A program made the translations under genes and the position numbers. Under the pieces are notes generated by a model. It worked only from the letters and a program-made list of their open reading frames with translations. It did not search any database and was not told where the DNA came from. DNA of 64,000 nt from Gammaproteobacteria bacterium (GTDB taxonomy: Bacteria; Pseudomonadota; Gammaproteobacteria; HK1), in the NCBI GenBank assembly GCA_021773635.1, contig JAJFJV010000023.1, positions 1 through 64,000 of the forward strand, in the 5' to 3' direction. Shown here one piece after another: positions 56,778 to 64,000 of this stretch (position 1 is its first letter; the number at the start of each line of letters is the position of its first letter).

Positions 56778-59125
56778 GCGCTCGCGATCCAGCCATTGCC
56801 CCCGTCTCCCCGGAAAACGGGGAAGAGCGACGGTATTTTTCGGTTGAAGGCGTGGTGCAGGGTGTCGGTTTTCGCCCCCATGTCTATCGTCTCGCCCGAA
56901 CCTGTGGTCTGAATGGCTGGGTAAGTAATTCAGCAGCAGGCGTGGAGATTGAGGTGGAGGGGCCACGGGTGGCCATCAACACCTTCCGCCATCGCCTCGA
57001 AAATGAACTGCCCCCGCTTGCCAGCCTGAGCCGGGTGCATGAGTCCACAGCACGCGAGCTCCACGGGTACTCCAGCTTTGAGATCCATGACAGCGAGTCC
57101 TCCGGTCCTGCGACGGCACGGATGCTGCCGGACATCGCCACCTGCGATGAATGTCTTGCAGAGATCCTCGACCCGGACAATCGACGGTATCGCTATCCCT
57201 TCACCAACTGCACCCATTGCGGCCCCCGCTTCAGCATCCTCAAGGCCCTGCCCTACGATCGCCATAACACCACTATGGCCAAATTCCGCATGTGCTCCAC
57301 CTGCCAGGCGGAGTATGAGGACCCAGGTGATCGGCGCTTCCACGCCCAGCCCAATGCCTGCCCCGAGTGTGGTCCACAACTAGCATTGAGCGATGCCCGT
57401 GGCGAGATCCTGGCGCACCGTGACCAAGCCCTGCTTACCGCAGCCACGGCCATCCGGGCAGGGAAAATCGTGGCCCTCAAGGGCCTGGGTGGCTTCCAGT
57501 TGCTGGTGGATGCGCGCAACGCCAAAGCCATCGCACGACTGCGACAACGGAAAAACCGCCCGCATAAGGCCTTCGCGGTCATGTTCCCGTCGCTTTCCAC
57601 GCTGCAAATGCACTGCGAGACCTCAAGCAAAGAATGTGCCTTGCTCAGTTCGCCACAGGCACCTATCGTGCTGCTGCGTCGACATGCCCGCTCATCACCA
57701 GGCACACCACTGGCTATAGAACTTGCGCCGGATAATCCCCTGCTCGGCGCCATGCTGCCCTATACCCCGCTACATCATCTGCTGCTGCGGGAACTGGGCT
57801 TTGCCGTCGTGGCCACCAGCGGCAACCTGGCCGAAGAACCCATGGTGATCGATGAGCAGGAAGCACGGCAACGGCTGGCCGGAATTGCCGATGTATTTCT
57901 CATCCATGACCGTCCCATTGCCCGTGCCGTAGATGACTCCGTGGCCCGAATCATGGCGGATGACATCACCCTGCTTAGGCGTGCGCGGGGTTATGCGCCC
58001 GGTAGCATAGAACTAGCGGTGCCGGGGCCCCCGGTACTCGCCCTCGGTGGCCATCTCAAGGCGGTGGTCGCACTCAGCCACGATGACCAGGTGGTGGTCG
58101 GGCCGCATATCGGTGATCTTGATAGCACATCGGCACGAAAGGCCTTCACTCGCGCCGCAGATGATCTGCTGGACATCCATGGCCAGCCACCCATCGCCAT
58201 TGCCTGCGATTTACACCCCGATTATTACAGCACCCAACTTGCGAAACGCTATGGCCCACGGGTCATCCCGGTGCAGCATCACCTCGCCCATATCCTTTCC
58301 TGCATGGCCGAGCACGGGCTTGACGGGCCGGTGCTGGGGATCGCCTGGGATGGTAGCGGTTACGGTGAGGACGGTAAGCTTTGGGGGGGTGAATTTATCC
58401 TCGTAGATGGCACCTCCATACAGCGGTTGGCCCATCTCCGTCCCTTCCGCCTGCCGGGTGGTGAACACGCCATCCGCGAGCCCCGGCGTAGCGCCCTGGG
58501 GCTACTGTATGAACTGTACGGCGAAGCCTGGCCGGCACAGCCTGAACTAACATCCCTTAACAGCTTCAGCGACCGCGAATGCACCCTGATGCGCACCATG
58601 CTCGCCCGGAACATCAACAGCCCGGAGACCACCAGCGTCGGGCGCTTGTTCGACGGGGTAGCCGCACTGCTGGATCTTGGACAAACCACCAGTTTCGAAG
58701 GGCAGGCGGCAATGGCACTGGAGTTTGCCCTGGGCTCCGATGCGCCGTCTGTAGCAGGCTATGCACTGCCCGTGGTAGAGCCTGAAAACCCCACCCATGA
58801 ACCCCTGATGCTGGATTGGCGCCCCATGCTGCGCGCCCTGCTCAAAGACATAGACCACGATACCCCGACGGCACTGTTGGCGGCCCGCTTTCACAATGGC
58901 CTGGTGGCGGCAATCGTTGCACTCGCCCGTCACGCCAATATCCCCCGGGTGGTATTGAGTGGCGGTTGCTTTCAGAATGCCTATCTCACAAGCCAATGCG
59001 TGGCGCAGTTGCGGGAGGCGGGTTTTACTCTCTTCAGGCAACGCCGGATCCCGCCCAACGACGGTGGCCTTGCCCTGGGCCAAGCGGCCTGGGCCACACG
59101 ATTACTCGCCGAGGAACACCGCTAA
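56774..59125 (+). CDS. hypF: Carbamoyltransferase HypF
   Basis: 783 residues. In order: an acylphosphatase domain (GVVQGVGFRPHVYRLA), a pair of zinc fingers (TCDECL, CTHCGPRFS, CSTCQAEY, CPECGP), a YrdC-like domain and a Kae1-like carbamoyltransferase domain (HHLAHILSCMAEHG, GSGYGEDGKLWGGEF, LSGGCFQN). It makes the carbamoyl group that becomes the CN ligands of the Ni-Fe site. The start is a TTG overlapping the hypA stop, with GGAAGG upstream. Confidence 0.93.
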   Translation: MSARDPAIAPVSPENGEERRYFSVEGVVQGVGFRPHVYRLARTCGLNGWVSNSAAGVEIEVEGPRVAINTFRHRLENELPPLASLSRVHESTARELHGYSSFEIHDSESSGPATARMLPDIATCDECLAEILDPDNRRYRYPFTNCTHCGPRFSILKALPYDRHNTTMAKFRMCSTCQAEYEDPGDRRFHAQPNACPECGPQLALSDARGEILAHRDQALLTAATAIRAGKIVALKGLGGFQLLVDARNAKAIARLRQRKNRPHKAFAVMFPSLSTLQMHCETSSKECALLSSPQAPIVLLRRHARSSPGTPLAIELAPDNPLLGAMLPYTPLHHLLLRELGFAVVATSGNLAEEPMVIDEQEARQRLAGIADVFLIHDRPIARAVDDSVARIMADDITLLRRARGYAPGSIELAVPGPPVLALGGHLKAVVALSHDDQVVVGPHIGDLDSTSARKAFTRAADDLLDIHGQPPIAIACDLHPDYYSTQLAKRYGPRVIPVQHHLAHILSCMAEHGLDGPVLGIAWDGSGYGEDGKLWGGEFILVDGTSIQRLAHLRPFRLPGGEHAIREPRRSALGLLYELYGEAWPAQPELTSLNSFSDRECTLMRTMLARNINSPETTSVGRLFDGVAALLDLGQTTSFEGQAAMALEFALGSDAPSVAGYALPVVEPENPTHEPLMLDWRPMLRALLKDIDHDTPTALLAARFHNGLVAAIVALARHANIPRVVLSGGCFQNAYLTSQCVAQLREAGFTLFRQRRIPPNDGGLALGQAAWATRLLAEEHR

Positions 59126-59376
59126 TGTGTCTGGCTGTACCGGGAGAACTGATTGCCGTTGACGGTGATGCGCCACTGACCCGCAGCGGCAAAGTCGCCT
59201 TTGCCGGCATCATCAAGGAGGCCAACCTCGCCTTCGTACCCGAGGCGCTGGTGGGCGACTATGTGCTCGTGCACGCGGGCATCGCCATTGCCGTCCTCGA
59301 TCCTGAAGCAGCTCAACGCTCCCTGTCAGATTTGGAAAGTCTCACCGAGGAAGACCTTAGTGAGGAGATACATTGA
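59125..59376 (+). CDS. hypC: Hydrogenase assembly chaperone HypC
   Basis: 83 residues. The N-terminal MCLAVPGE supplies the essential Cys2 that carries the Fe(CN)2CO fragment, and [13 protein letters not shown] is the OB-fold part. The ATG shares a base with the hypF stop (TAATG). Confidence 0.93.
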   Translation: MCLAVPGELIAVDGDAPLTRSGKVAFAGIIKEANLAFVPEALVGDYVLVHAGIAIAVLDPEAAQRSLSDLESLTEEDLSEEIH

Positions 59377-60500
59377 AATACGTGGACGAATACCGTGATG
59401 GCGACGCCAGCCAACAATGTGCCGAGACCATCAGACAGCTGGTCACCCGGCCCTGGCTCATCATGGAGATCTGTGGTGGTCAGACCCACGCCATCGTGCG
59501 CTACGGTATCGATCAGTTGCTGCCAGCTGAAGTGGAACTGCTCCACGGGCCCGGCTGCCCGGTCTGCGTCACGCCATCGGGCAGTATCGACAAGGCCATC
59601 GAGATCGCCGCCCGCCCCGAGGTCATCTTCACCTCTTTCGGCGACATGCTGCGCGTGCCCGGCTCCAGCACCAATCTGATGAACGCCCGCGCCCAGGGTG
59701 GCGATGTGCGTATCGTCTATTCCCCCCTGGATGCCCTGCAAATCGCGCGTGAGAATCCCGAGCGTACTGTGGTGTTCTTCGCCGTCGGTTTTGAAACCAC
59801 CGCCCCAGCCACTGCCATGGCGGTCTATCAGGCCCGGCAACTAGGAATTGAGAATTTCCTATTGTTGGTCTCCCACGTCCTGGTGCCACCGGCCATGGAG
59901 GCCATCCTGTCCTCGCCAGACACCCGGGTGCAGGGATTTCTCGCCGCTGGCCACGTCTGCACGGTCATGGGCTATGACGAATATCCGCCCATCGCAGCGA
60001 AATATCAGATACCCATCGTCGTCACCGGCTTCGAACCCCTGGATATTCTGCAAGGGTTGCTGATGTGCCTGCGACAACTGGAGGAAGGACGTGCCGAGGT
60101 GGAAAATCAATATGCTCGCTCGGTGCGTGCCCAAGGGAACCAAAGCGCCCGCAAGATGCTCCGCGAGGTGTTTGAGGTGGTGCCACGCCACTGGCGGGGT
60201 ATCGGTGAAATTCCACAAAGTGGCCTCGGCCTCGCCCCGGCCTTCGCCGACTTCGATGCCGAGGGTCGTTTTGGCCTCGCCAATCACTCCGGCGGCGACA
60301 GCACCGAATGCATCAGCGGCCTGATCCTGCAGGGCCGTGCCAAACCCGCCGCCTGTCCGGCCTTTGGCAAACGCTGTACCCCAGAACATCCCTTGGGCGC
60401 GCCGATGGTCTCCTCCGAAGGTGCCTGCGCCGCCTATTACCGCCACCGGGCCCATGCCTCTCCCGAGCCTGTCGCCAGCGAATCGGAAGCACCGGCATGA
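59373..60500 (+). CDS. hypD: Hydrogenase iron-centre assembly protein HypD
   Basis: 375 residues. [31 protein letters not shown] and the late cysteine segment with [20 protein letters not shown] belong to HypD, which holds iron and a 4Fe-4S cluster while CN and CO are added. The start is a TTG overlapping the hypC stop. Confidence 0.93.
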   Translation: MKYVDEYRDGDASQQCAETIRQLVTRPWLIMEICGGQTHAIVRYGIDQLLPAEVELLHGPGCPVCVTPSGSIDKAIEIAARPEVIFTSFGDMLRVPGSSTNLMNARAQGGDVRIVYSPLDALQIARENPERTVVFFAVGFETTAPATAMAVYQARQLGIENFLLLVSHVLVPPAMEAILSSPDTRVQGFLAAGHVCTVMGYDEYPPIAAKYQIPIVVTGFEPLDILQGLLMCLRQLEEGRAEVENQYARSVRAQGNQSARKMLREVFEVVPRHWRGIGEIPQSGLGLAPAFADFDAEGRFGLANHSGGDSTECISGLILQGRAKPAACPAFGKRCTPEHPLGAPMVSSEGACAAYYRHRAHASPEPVASESEAPA

Positions 60501-61552
60501 GTAGCAAAGACGATTTCACGCTCAACTGCCCGACACCGCTGGCAGCCGATGCCGAGATATCCCTGGCCCATGGCAGTGGCGGCGCACTCACCCACCGGCT
60601 CCTCGAACAGCTTTTTCTGCCGGCCTTTCACAACCCAATGCTGGATGCCCGCCACGATGGCGCCATGCTGGAGTTGGGTGATACGCGACTCGCCTTCAGC
60701 ACCGATTCCTACGTGGTCCAGCCACTGTTTTTCCCCGGCGGTAATATCGGCGACCTTGCCATCAACGGCACCGTCAGCGACCTCGCCATGTGCGGCGCGC
60801 GACCCCACTATCTCAGTGCCGGCCTGATCCTGGAAGAAGGCTTCCCCATGGAGCAGCTCGAAGGCATCGTCAGCTCGATGCAGTGCGCAGCACGGCGGGC
60901 AGACGTACAGCTGGTGACCGGCGATACCAAAGTGGTGGAAAAGGGCTGTGGCGACGGCATCTTCATCAACACCAGTGGCATCGGCGTCATCGAGGGCAAC
61001 ACCTCCGTCGCGCCAGCACGGGTAGAAAATGGTGATCTCATCATCCTCAGCGGCGATCTGGGACGCCACGGAATTGCAGTGATGGCGGCACGCGAAGGCC
61101 TGGATTTCGGAGTCACCATTGCCAGCGATACCGCGCCCTTAAGCCTGCCAGTGCTCTCCCTGCTCGCAGCGGGCATCGATCTCCATTGCCTCAGAGATCT
61201 GACCCGTGGCGGCCTCGCCACCGCCCTGGTGGAAGTCGCGGAAACCGCACAGGCTGATTTCAGTATCAAGGAACGTGCCATCCCCGTTTCCGAACCGGTA
61301 CGCGGCGCCTGCGAGATCCTCGGCCTGGATCCGCTCTACGTCGCCAACGAAGGCCGCTTCGTGGCTTGGGTTGCGGCCGCAGAAGCCGAACATGCGCTAG
61401 AAATTATGCACGGCCATCCGCTAGGCACTGGCGCCTGCATTATTGGCCGGGTAACCGAAGGAGACCATGGCGCAGTAACCATGGAAACTCACATCGGTGG
61501 CAAGCGCGCCATCGATATGCTCAGCGGCGAGCAGCTACCAAGAATCTGCTAG
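60497..61552 (+). CDS. hypE: Hydrogenase maturation protein HypE
   Basis: 351 residues. [17 protein letters not shown] opens the protein, [18 protein letters not shown] is the ATP-binding region, and the protein ends in PRIC, where the C-terminal Cys is carbamoylated by HypF and dehydrated to a thiocyanate. The ATG overlaps the hypD stop. It ends the hypAFCDE series. The 174 bases after it (61553-61726) have no gene or clear terminator. Confidence 0.93.
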   Translation: MSSKDDFTLNCPTPLAADAEISLAHGSGGALTHRLLEQLFLPAFHNPMLDARHDGAMLELGDTRLAFSTDSYVVQPLFFPGGNIGDLAINGTVSDLAMCGARPHYLSAGLILEEGFPMEQLEGIVSSMQCAARRADVQLVTGDTKVVEKGCGDGIFINTSGIGVIEGNTSVAPARVENGDLIILSGDLGRHGIAVMAAREGLDFGVTIASDTAPLSLPVLSLLAAGIDLHCLRDLTRGGLATALVEVAETAQADFSIKERAIPVSEPVRGACEILGLDPLYVANEGRFVAWVAAAEAEHALEIMHGHPLGTGACIIGRVTEGDHGAVTMETHIGGKRAIDMLSGEQLPRIC

Positions 61553-61726
61553 GAGTATTCCGTTGGTGTAGGTCCTACCTCTAGCGACCGTTATAGCGTA
61601 ATGGTCAGGGGCTGCTTGAGGCGGCAGGCGAATTGCGGTAGCAATTTCGACTGACGGGTCATGCGGTCCCCCTCGACCTGCTTGTTCAGCTCATTCCCAT
61701 CAGGCTTCTCCGTCCTTGTAAACTGA

Positions 61727-62440
61727 TCATCTTGCCGAGTGCCTCATCTGCGAAAACAGTCCTGGCATGGATCCTCCTAGGTACAGAACCTTCGGTAAGA
61801 CCTGAAGCAGCTGCGCCGCTCCATCGTAGAACTGAATGGCTACGTCCAACACCTTCTCCTCACGAAGATCGCGGATAAGTCGGTATTGCAGTAGCGCATC
61901 CGCATCTCTGTGAGCCAATGTCGCGTTTCGCAGCTCGGTGAACGACTTACGTGCGTCTGTGTGAGCTTTTCTCACAGAGCGTAGTGCTGCAGTGACCTCA
62001 CTACGAACGTCATCAGGAATCGACATAGATTCCAAGTATCCGCGCACTCTTCGCTCGCCCGCCACCTTCGATATATTGAATTCATAAATTGTCATCGCCA
62101 TGAGGCGCAGATTCAGATTCCGCACGGCTGGATCTGGATGTGTCAATGCGTCGCGCTTGATGAGTAGCAGGTCACGGTCCGCCAACAAAACAAAGAGCGC
62201 TAAGTTGTAAAAGTGTTTGCTTGCTTCAAAGTCAACAGGGGAACTCTGCAACCTTAACAAGTGTTGCTTTACCATCCTCACTGTCGCGTTCATCTGCCGC
62301 AGGTGCGCTTTGTCCGAAAAGCTGAGTCGCACCCGCGCAATCCGACGACCCAGAGCCTTGCTCCATCGTAAATTTCTCCGCACCCCCCAGCGCCATAGCG
62401 CTGGTTCAGATGCTCGTGCGAGTCGCCCAAGGGTTCCCAC
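61727..62440 (-). CDS. HEPN-like protein, possible integron cassette gene
   Basis: 237 residues, all-helical in character. FTELRNATLAHRDAD has the R-N-x4-H-R-D pattern of HEPN ribonucleases and their relatives such as AbiU2, near residue 185. It starts at a GTG 16 bases after an attC-like site (62456-62539), as cassette genes do. No signal peptide or membrane span. A role in phage defence or toxin-antitoxin is inferred from the motif and the neighbours; I do not recognise the exact family. Confidence 0.55.
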   Translation of the reverse strand: MGTLGRLARASEPALWRWGVRRNLRWSKALGRRIARVRLSFSDKAHLRQMNATVRMVKQHLLRLQSSPVDFEASKHFYNLALFVLLADRDLLLIKRDALTHPDPAVRNLNLRLMAMTIYEFNISKVAGERRVRGYLESMSIPDDVRSEVTAALRSVRKAHTDARKSFTELRNATLAHRDADALLQYRLIRDLREEKVLDVAIQFYDGAAQLLQVLPKVLYLGGSMPGLFSQMRHSAR

Positions 62441-62455
62441 GCTGGCTACGGTGTC

Positions 62456-62539
62456 GCCGAACGCCGTAGTTTGCTGAAGGCAACTGATTGGCGTTTTTTG
62501 GCTAAGCAGTTGCCTTTCGGTAACATTGCCTTATTAGGC
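62456..62539 (-). other. Degenerate attC-like site
   Basis: On the minus strand it begins GCCTAATAAGGC and ends GGCGTTCGGC, with a central inverted repeat AGGCAACTG/CAGTTGCCT. The ends are imperfect (5 of 7 matching). It lies directly after one HEPN-like gene and 16 bases before the next, the spacing seen at the better attC at 63218-63283. Confidence 0.45.
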
Positions 62540-62545
62540 CGTGCA

Positions 62546-63202
62546 TTATCCATTTGGAAAAACCCTTGCTTTCATAAGCCTCACTAACCTATCAAGATAC
62601 GAAAAATAGCCTGGAGCCTCTTGCTCAGCTTTCATTGCCTGGGCAATGCTGTGAACTACTGGGTTTTTTGCAATTACAGCCTGGATAGGAACACTGGGAA
62701 CGATGCCTTCAGGATTAATCTTGGCACTTTGCACAGAAACCGCTGTATTTCCAAAAGTTTTTTCCTTATCTGCATGGGAATATGCGTTTCTGAATTGATC
62801 TCGGAATTTATTTAGTACTTTCTTTTCTTCTTCTTCAATTAGCCCACAAGCGTACGCCGCCTTGATGGACTGGCTCAGAGTTATATGCCCATATTTATTT
62901 ATCCCTTCTTCTGTATATGCCTCCATCACTTTTACAAGATCGGCTCCCGTTTCGAAAGCTTGTTCATTATTAATTGAATGGTGATAAATAAGTGAGTATT
63001 TAAGGAGGCTCTCCATCATATGATTGCACAATGTTATTGCAGATTGGCTTAAGCCAAATGCTATACATAAACATGCTTCATGGCGAAGCGTGTCCATCTC
63101 CGGCCACCCATACTCATTTTCAAGCGCTTCCGCGACAATTGGATAGTTCTTTTCGAACACATCTTGATGCTTGAGAAATTCCTGTTTGAATTCAGCTGCC
63201 AA
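62546..63202 (-). CDS. HEPN-like protein in AT-rich cassette
   Basis: 218 residues. FRDQFRNAYSHADKEK contains R-N-x3-H, the HEPN ribonuclease signature, near residue 140; the rest is helical. Base composition is clearly more AT-rich than in the flanking hyp genes. It starts at a TTG with GAGGA upstream, 15 bases after the attC site. I infer a cassette-borne defence or toxin function; the family is otherwise unrecognised. Confidence 0.6.
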   Translation of the reverse strand: MAAEFKQEFLKHQDVFEKNYPIVAEALENEYGWPEMDTLRHEACLCIAFGLSQSAITLCNHMMESLLKYSLIYHHSINNEQAFETGADLVKVMEAYTEEGINKYGHITLSQSIKAAYACGLIEEEEKKVLNKFRDQFRNAYSHADKEKTFGNTAVSVQSAKINPEGIVPSVPIQAVIAKNPVVHSIAQAMKAEQEAPGYFSYLDRLVRLMKARVFPNG

Positions 63203-63217
63203 TACGTTTCCTCTTGG

Positions 63218-63283
63218 GCCTAACGGCCGCCTTGAGGTGCGTGGAGATTCCCGCCGAATCGACTCTCCAAGGCGTTGTTAGGC
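63218..63283 (-). other. attC site of an integron cassette
   Basis: Read on the minus strand, 66 bases start with GCCTAACAACGCCTTGGAG and end with CTCAAGGCGGCCGTTAGGC: both core sites (RYYYAAC and GTTRRRY), the following AA, and inner L boxes that can pair (CGCCTTG with CAAGGCG). The middle carries a further partial palindrome (GGAGAGTCG...CTCCAC). Length and arrangement fit canonical attC sites. No integrase gene is in the window. Confidence 0.78.
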
Positions 63284-63327
63284 GCTTTGTCATCTATATG
63301 TATCAGTCAACGCTACGCTCGCCTGGT

Positions 63328-63359
63328 ATGACGATTTTAAGTTAACGGGACAGCAGTGA
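63328..63359 (+). repeat. Dispersed repeat R1, forward copy
   Basis: ATGACGATTTTAAGTTAACG followed by GGACAGCAGTGA, nearly the same as the reverse complement of 55645-55676. It lies between the attC site and the ArfA-like gene. The gap 63284-63446 has no gene. Confidence 0.7.
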
Positions 63360-63446
63360 AGTGAACCAATTAACCATCATACTCATTGAACTCGATATAA
63401 ATGGGCGAGTTGATTAACCTTTAGCCCACCTGAAAGGAGAACCATC

Positions 63447-63614
63447 ATGAGCAAAAAATCACACAAACCATCACGCCGAAATCCCATTGCCCAATATGCA
63501 GCACGATTCCAGCGGGCACCCACATTTCGTGACCGCACCAAATACCAGCGGCACAATAAGCACAAGGGCGTGAATCCTGGCCAGTGGGCACTATACTCAG
63601 TGCACAGTGGCTAG
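63447..63614 (+). CDS. Small basic protein, ArfA-like ribosome-rescue candidate
   Basis: 55 residues, too short for most ORF listings, with AAAGGAGA seven bases before the ATG. The protein is very basic (MSKKSHKPSRRNPIAQYAAR, then FRDRTKYQRHNKHKG). The RNP...F..R..K pattern resembles ArfA, which rescues stalled ribosomes with release factor 2. Its last 15 codons and the stop lie inside a large hairpin (63566-63625), as in arfA, where cutting or termination at a 3' hairpin makes a nonstop message. A different small conserved basic family with the same NPxA...F.DRTKY look is an alternative. Confidence 0.5.
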   Translation: MSKKSHKPSRRNPIAQYAARFQRAPTFRDRTKYQRHNKHKGVNPGQWALYSVHSG

Positions 63615-63625
63615 GATTCACGCCC
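63566..63625. terminator. Long hairpin inside the 3' end of the small gene
   Basis: A 13-bp perfect stem (GGGCGTGAATCCT, 63566-63578, with 63613-63625) continues inward with GCCA/TGGC and GCAC/GTGC pairs, giving nearly continuous pairing to an eight-base loop. There is no T run on the plus strand, so cleavage by RNase III is as likely as termination. It also lies 17 bases beyond the stop of the convergent metallopeptidase gene. Confidence 0.75.
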
Positions 63626-63641
63626 CTATCCGACATACATA

Positions 63642-63953
63642 TTAAGCATGCTTGGCTAACTCCGCTTCCATCACCTCATAGTTGCCCAGGTGTGCCCGCA
63701 TCAGGCTTTTCCAAAGCCGACCATGATTCTGCACAAAGAAATGCAGCAGTTCATGGACAATCACGTAGTCCCAGAGTGTTTCCTCAATGCCAAGCAGCTC
63801 GGCATTGAAATTCAGGTGACCGTTGGTGGAACAGGAGGCCCACTTGTTGCGCATTGGTCGGACGCCCAGCCAATTCACCTTCACATCCAGCTTGTTGGCC
63901 CAGTGATATACCCGCGCCTTGAAGGCGTGCTTCTGTGCATCGTGCGGGCTCAT
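63642..63953 (-). CDS. YgjP-type zinc metallopeptidase, short form
   Basis: 103 residues. VIVHELLHFFVQNHGRLWKS carries the HExxH-type zinc site (HELLH) and the NHG...W third-ligand region of the YgjP/DUF45 family. It is less than half of the usual length and represents only the catalytic part. The ATG overlaps the stop of the upstream gene (TAATG). Short YgjP-like genes next to hsdR are common in type I restriction loci. Confidence 0.75.
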   Translation of the reverse strand: MSPHDAQKHAFKARVYHWANKLDVKVNWLGVRPMRNKWASCSTNGHLNFNAELLGIEETLWDYVIVHELLHFFVQNHGRLWKSLMRAHLGNYEVMEAELAKHA

Positions 63954-64000
63954 TAGATGCTGTTCGCCTTCTCCAGTAACGCAAATAATTCATCGACCAG
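63953..64000 (-). CDS. C-terminal end of an upstream gene, probably hsdR (partial)
   Basis: Only the last 15 codons are in the window (LVDELFALLEKANSI, then TAA). The residues fit the C-terminus of type I restriction subunit R, and the overlap with a YgjP-type gene supports that. The rest of the gene lies beyond the window edge, so the call is tentative. Confidence 0.45.
   Translation of the reverse strand: MVDELFALLEKANSI

Noticed and set aside
61553-61726. A third attC site closing the cassette array after the HEPN-like gene at 61727
   Set aside because: No RYYYAAC/GTTRRRY pair with complementary inner boxes could be found here.

Overview
The window looks like part of a gammaproteobacterial chromosome with moderately high GC. 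Pointers are the csiV-like gene after mfd, the methylthioinosine phosphorylase beside a purine phosphoribosyltransferase, a DUF3301 gene, MlaA/MlaC, Dxs, a hopanoid-type epimerase (HpnA) and a group 3b-type [NiFe] hydrogenase with its Hyp maturation genes. I cannot assign a genus from the sequence alone.

Layout. (1) 2-9549, minus strand: a phosphonate/phosphite-type ABC importer (PhnD, PhnC, two PhnE), an MFS protein resembling the fosmidomycin-resistance (Fsr) branch, a D-2-hydroxyacid dehydrogenase, a divergent full-length transketolase and a phosphonoacetaldehyde-hydrolase-like HAD enzyme, with intrinsic terminators between several of them. (2) 9756-12321: gamma-glutamyltransferase and a Sfp-type phosphopantetheinyl transferase. 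(3) 12349-21509, minus strand: one tight eight-gene cluster (E1alpha-E1beta, a second E1alpha-E1beta, transketolase, D-2-hydroxyacid dehydrogenase, 3-hydroxyacyl-CoA-dehydrogenase-like protein, lipoyl E2), divergent from a DeoR-family regulator at 21635-22408. Regions 1 and 3 each hold a transketolase plus a D-2-hydroxyacid dehydrogenase, so they may be two halves of one catabolic scheme that takes up an organophosphonate, releases phosphate and sends the carbon to acyl-CoA. That scheme is the best candidate here for an undescribed system; it is inference.

(4) 22434-48899: mostly housekeeping and envelope genes: mfd, csiV, two methyltransferases, a Na/Pi symporter with a PhoU-like tail, a universal stress protein, an ATPase-Hpt-MTIP-EmrA-EmrB operon, a PilZ-like orphan, mlaA, mlaC, dxs, an SH3 protein with an M48 protease, an RND pump with its adaptor, hpnA and a DUF3301 protein. 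(5) 49129-54923: cytoplasmic [NiFe] hydrogenase operon with an embedded cyclic-nucleotide-binding-domain protein, its maturation protease and an acyltransferase. (6) 56508-61552: hypA-F-C-D-E with no hypB in view and a HypA lacking its zinc domain.

(7) 61727-64000: an accessory region. Two genes with HEPN-like R-N-x3/4-H motifs sit behind attC-like sites, as in an integron cassette array. After them come a small basic-protein gene whose 3' end is built into a strong hairpin (ArfA-like), a short YgjP-type metallopeptidase, and the last 15 codons of a gene that is probably hsdR. Short interspersed repeats mark the edges of this region and of the hydrogenase/hyp junction.
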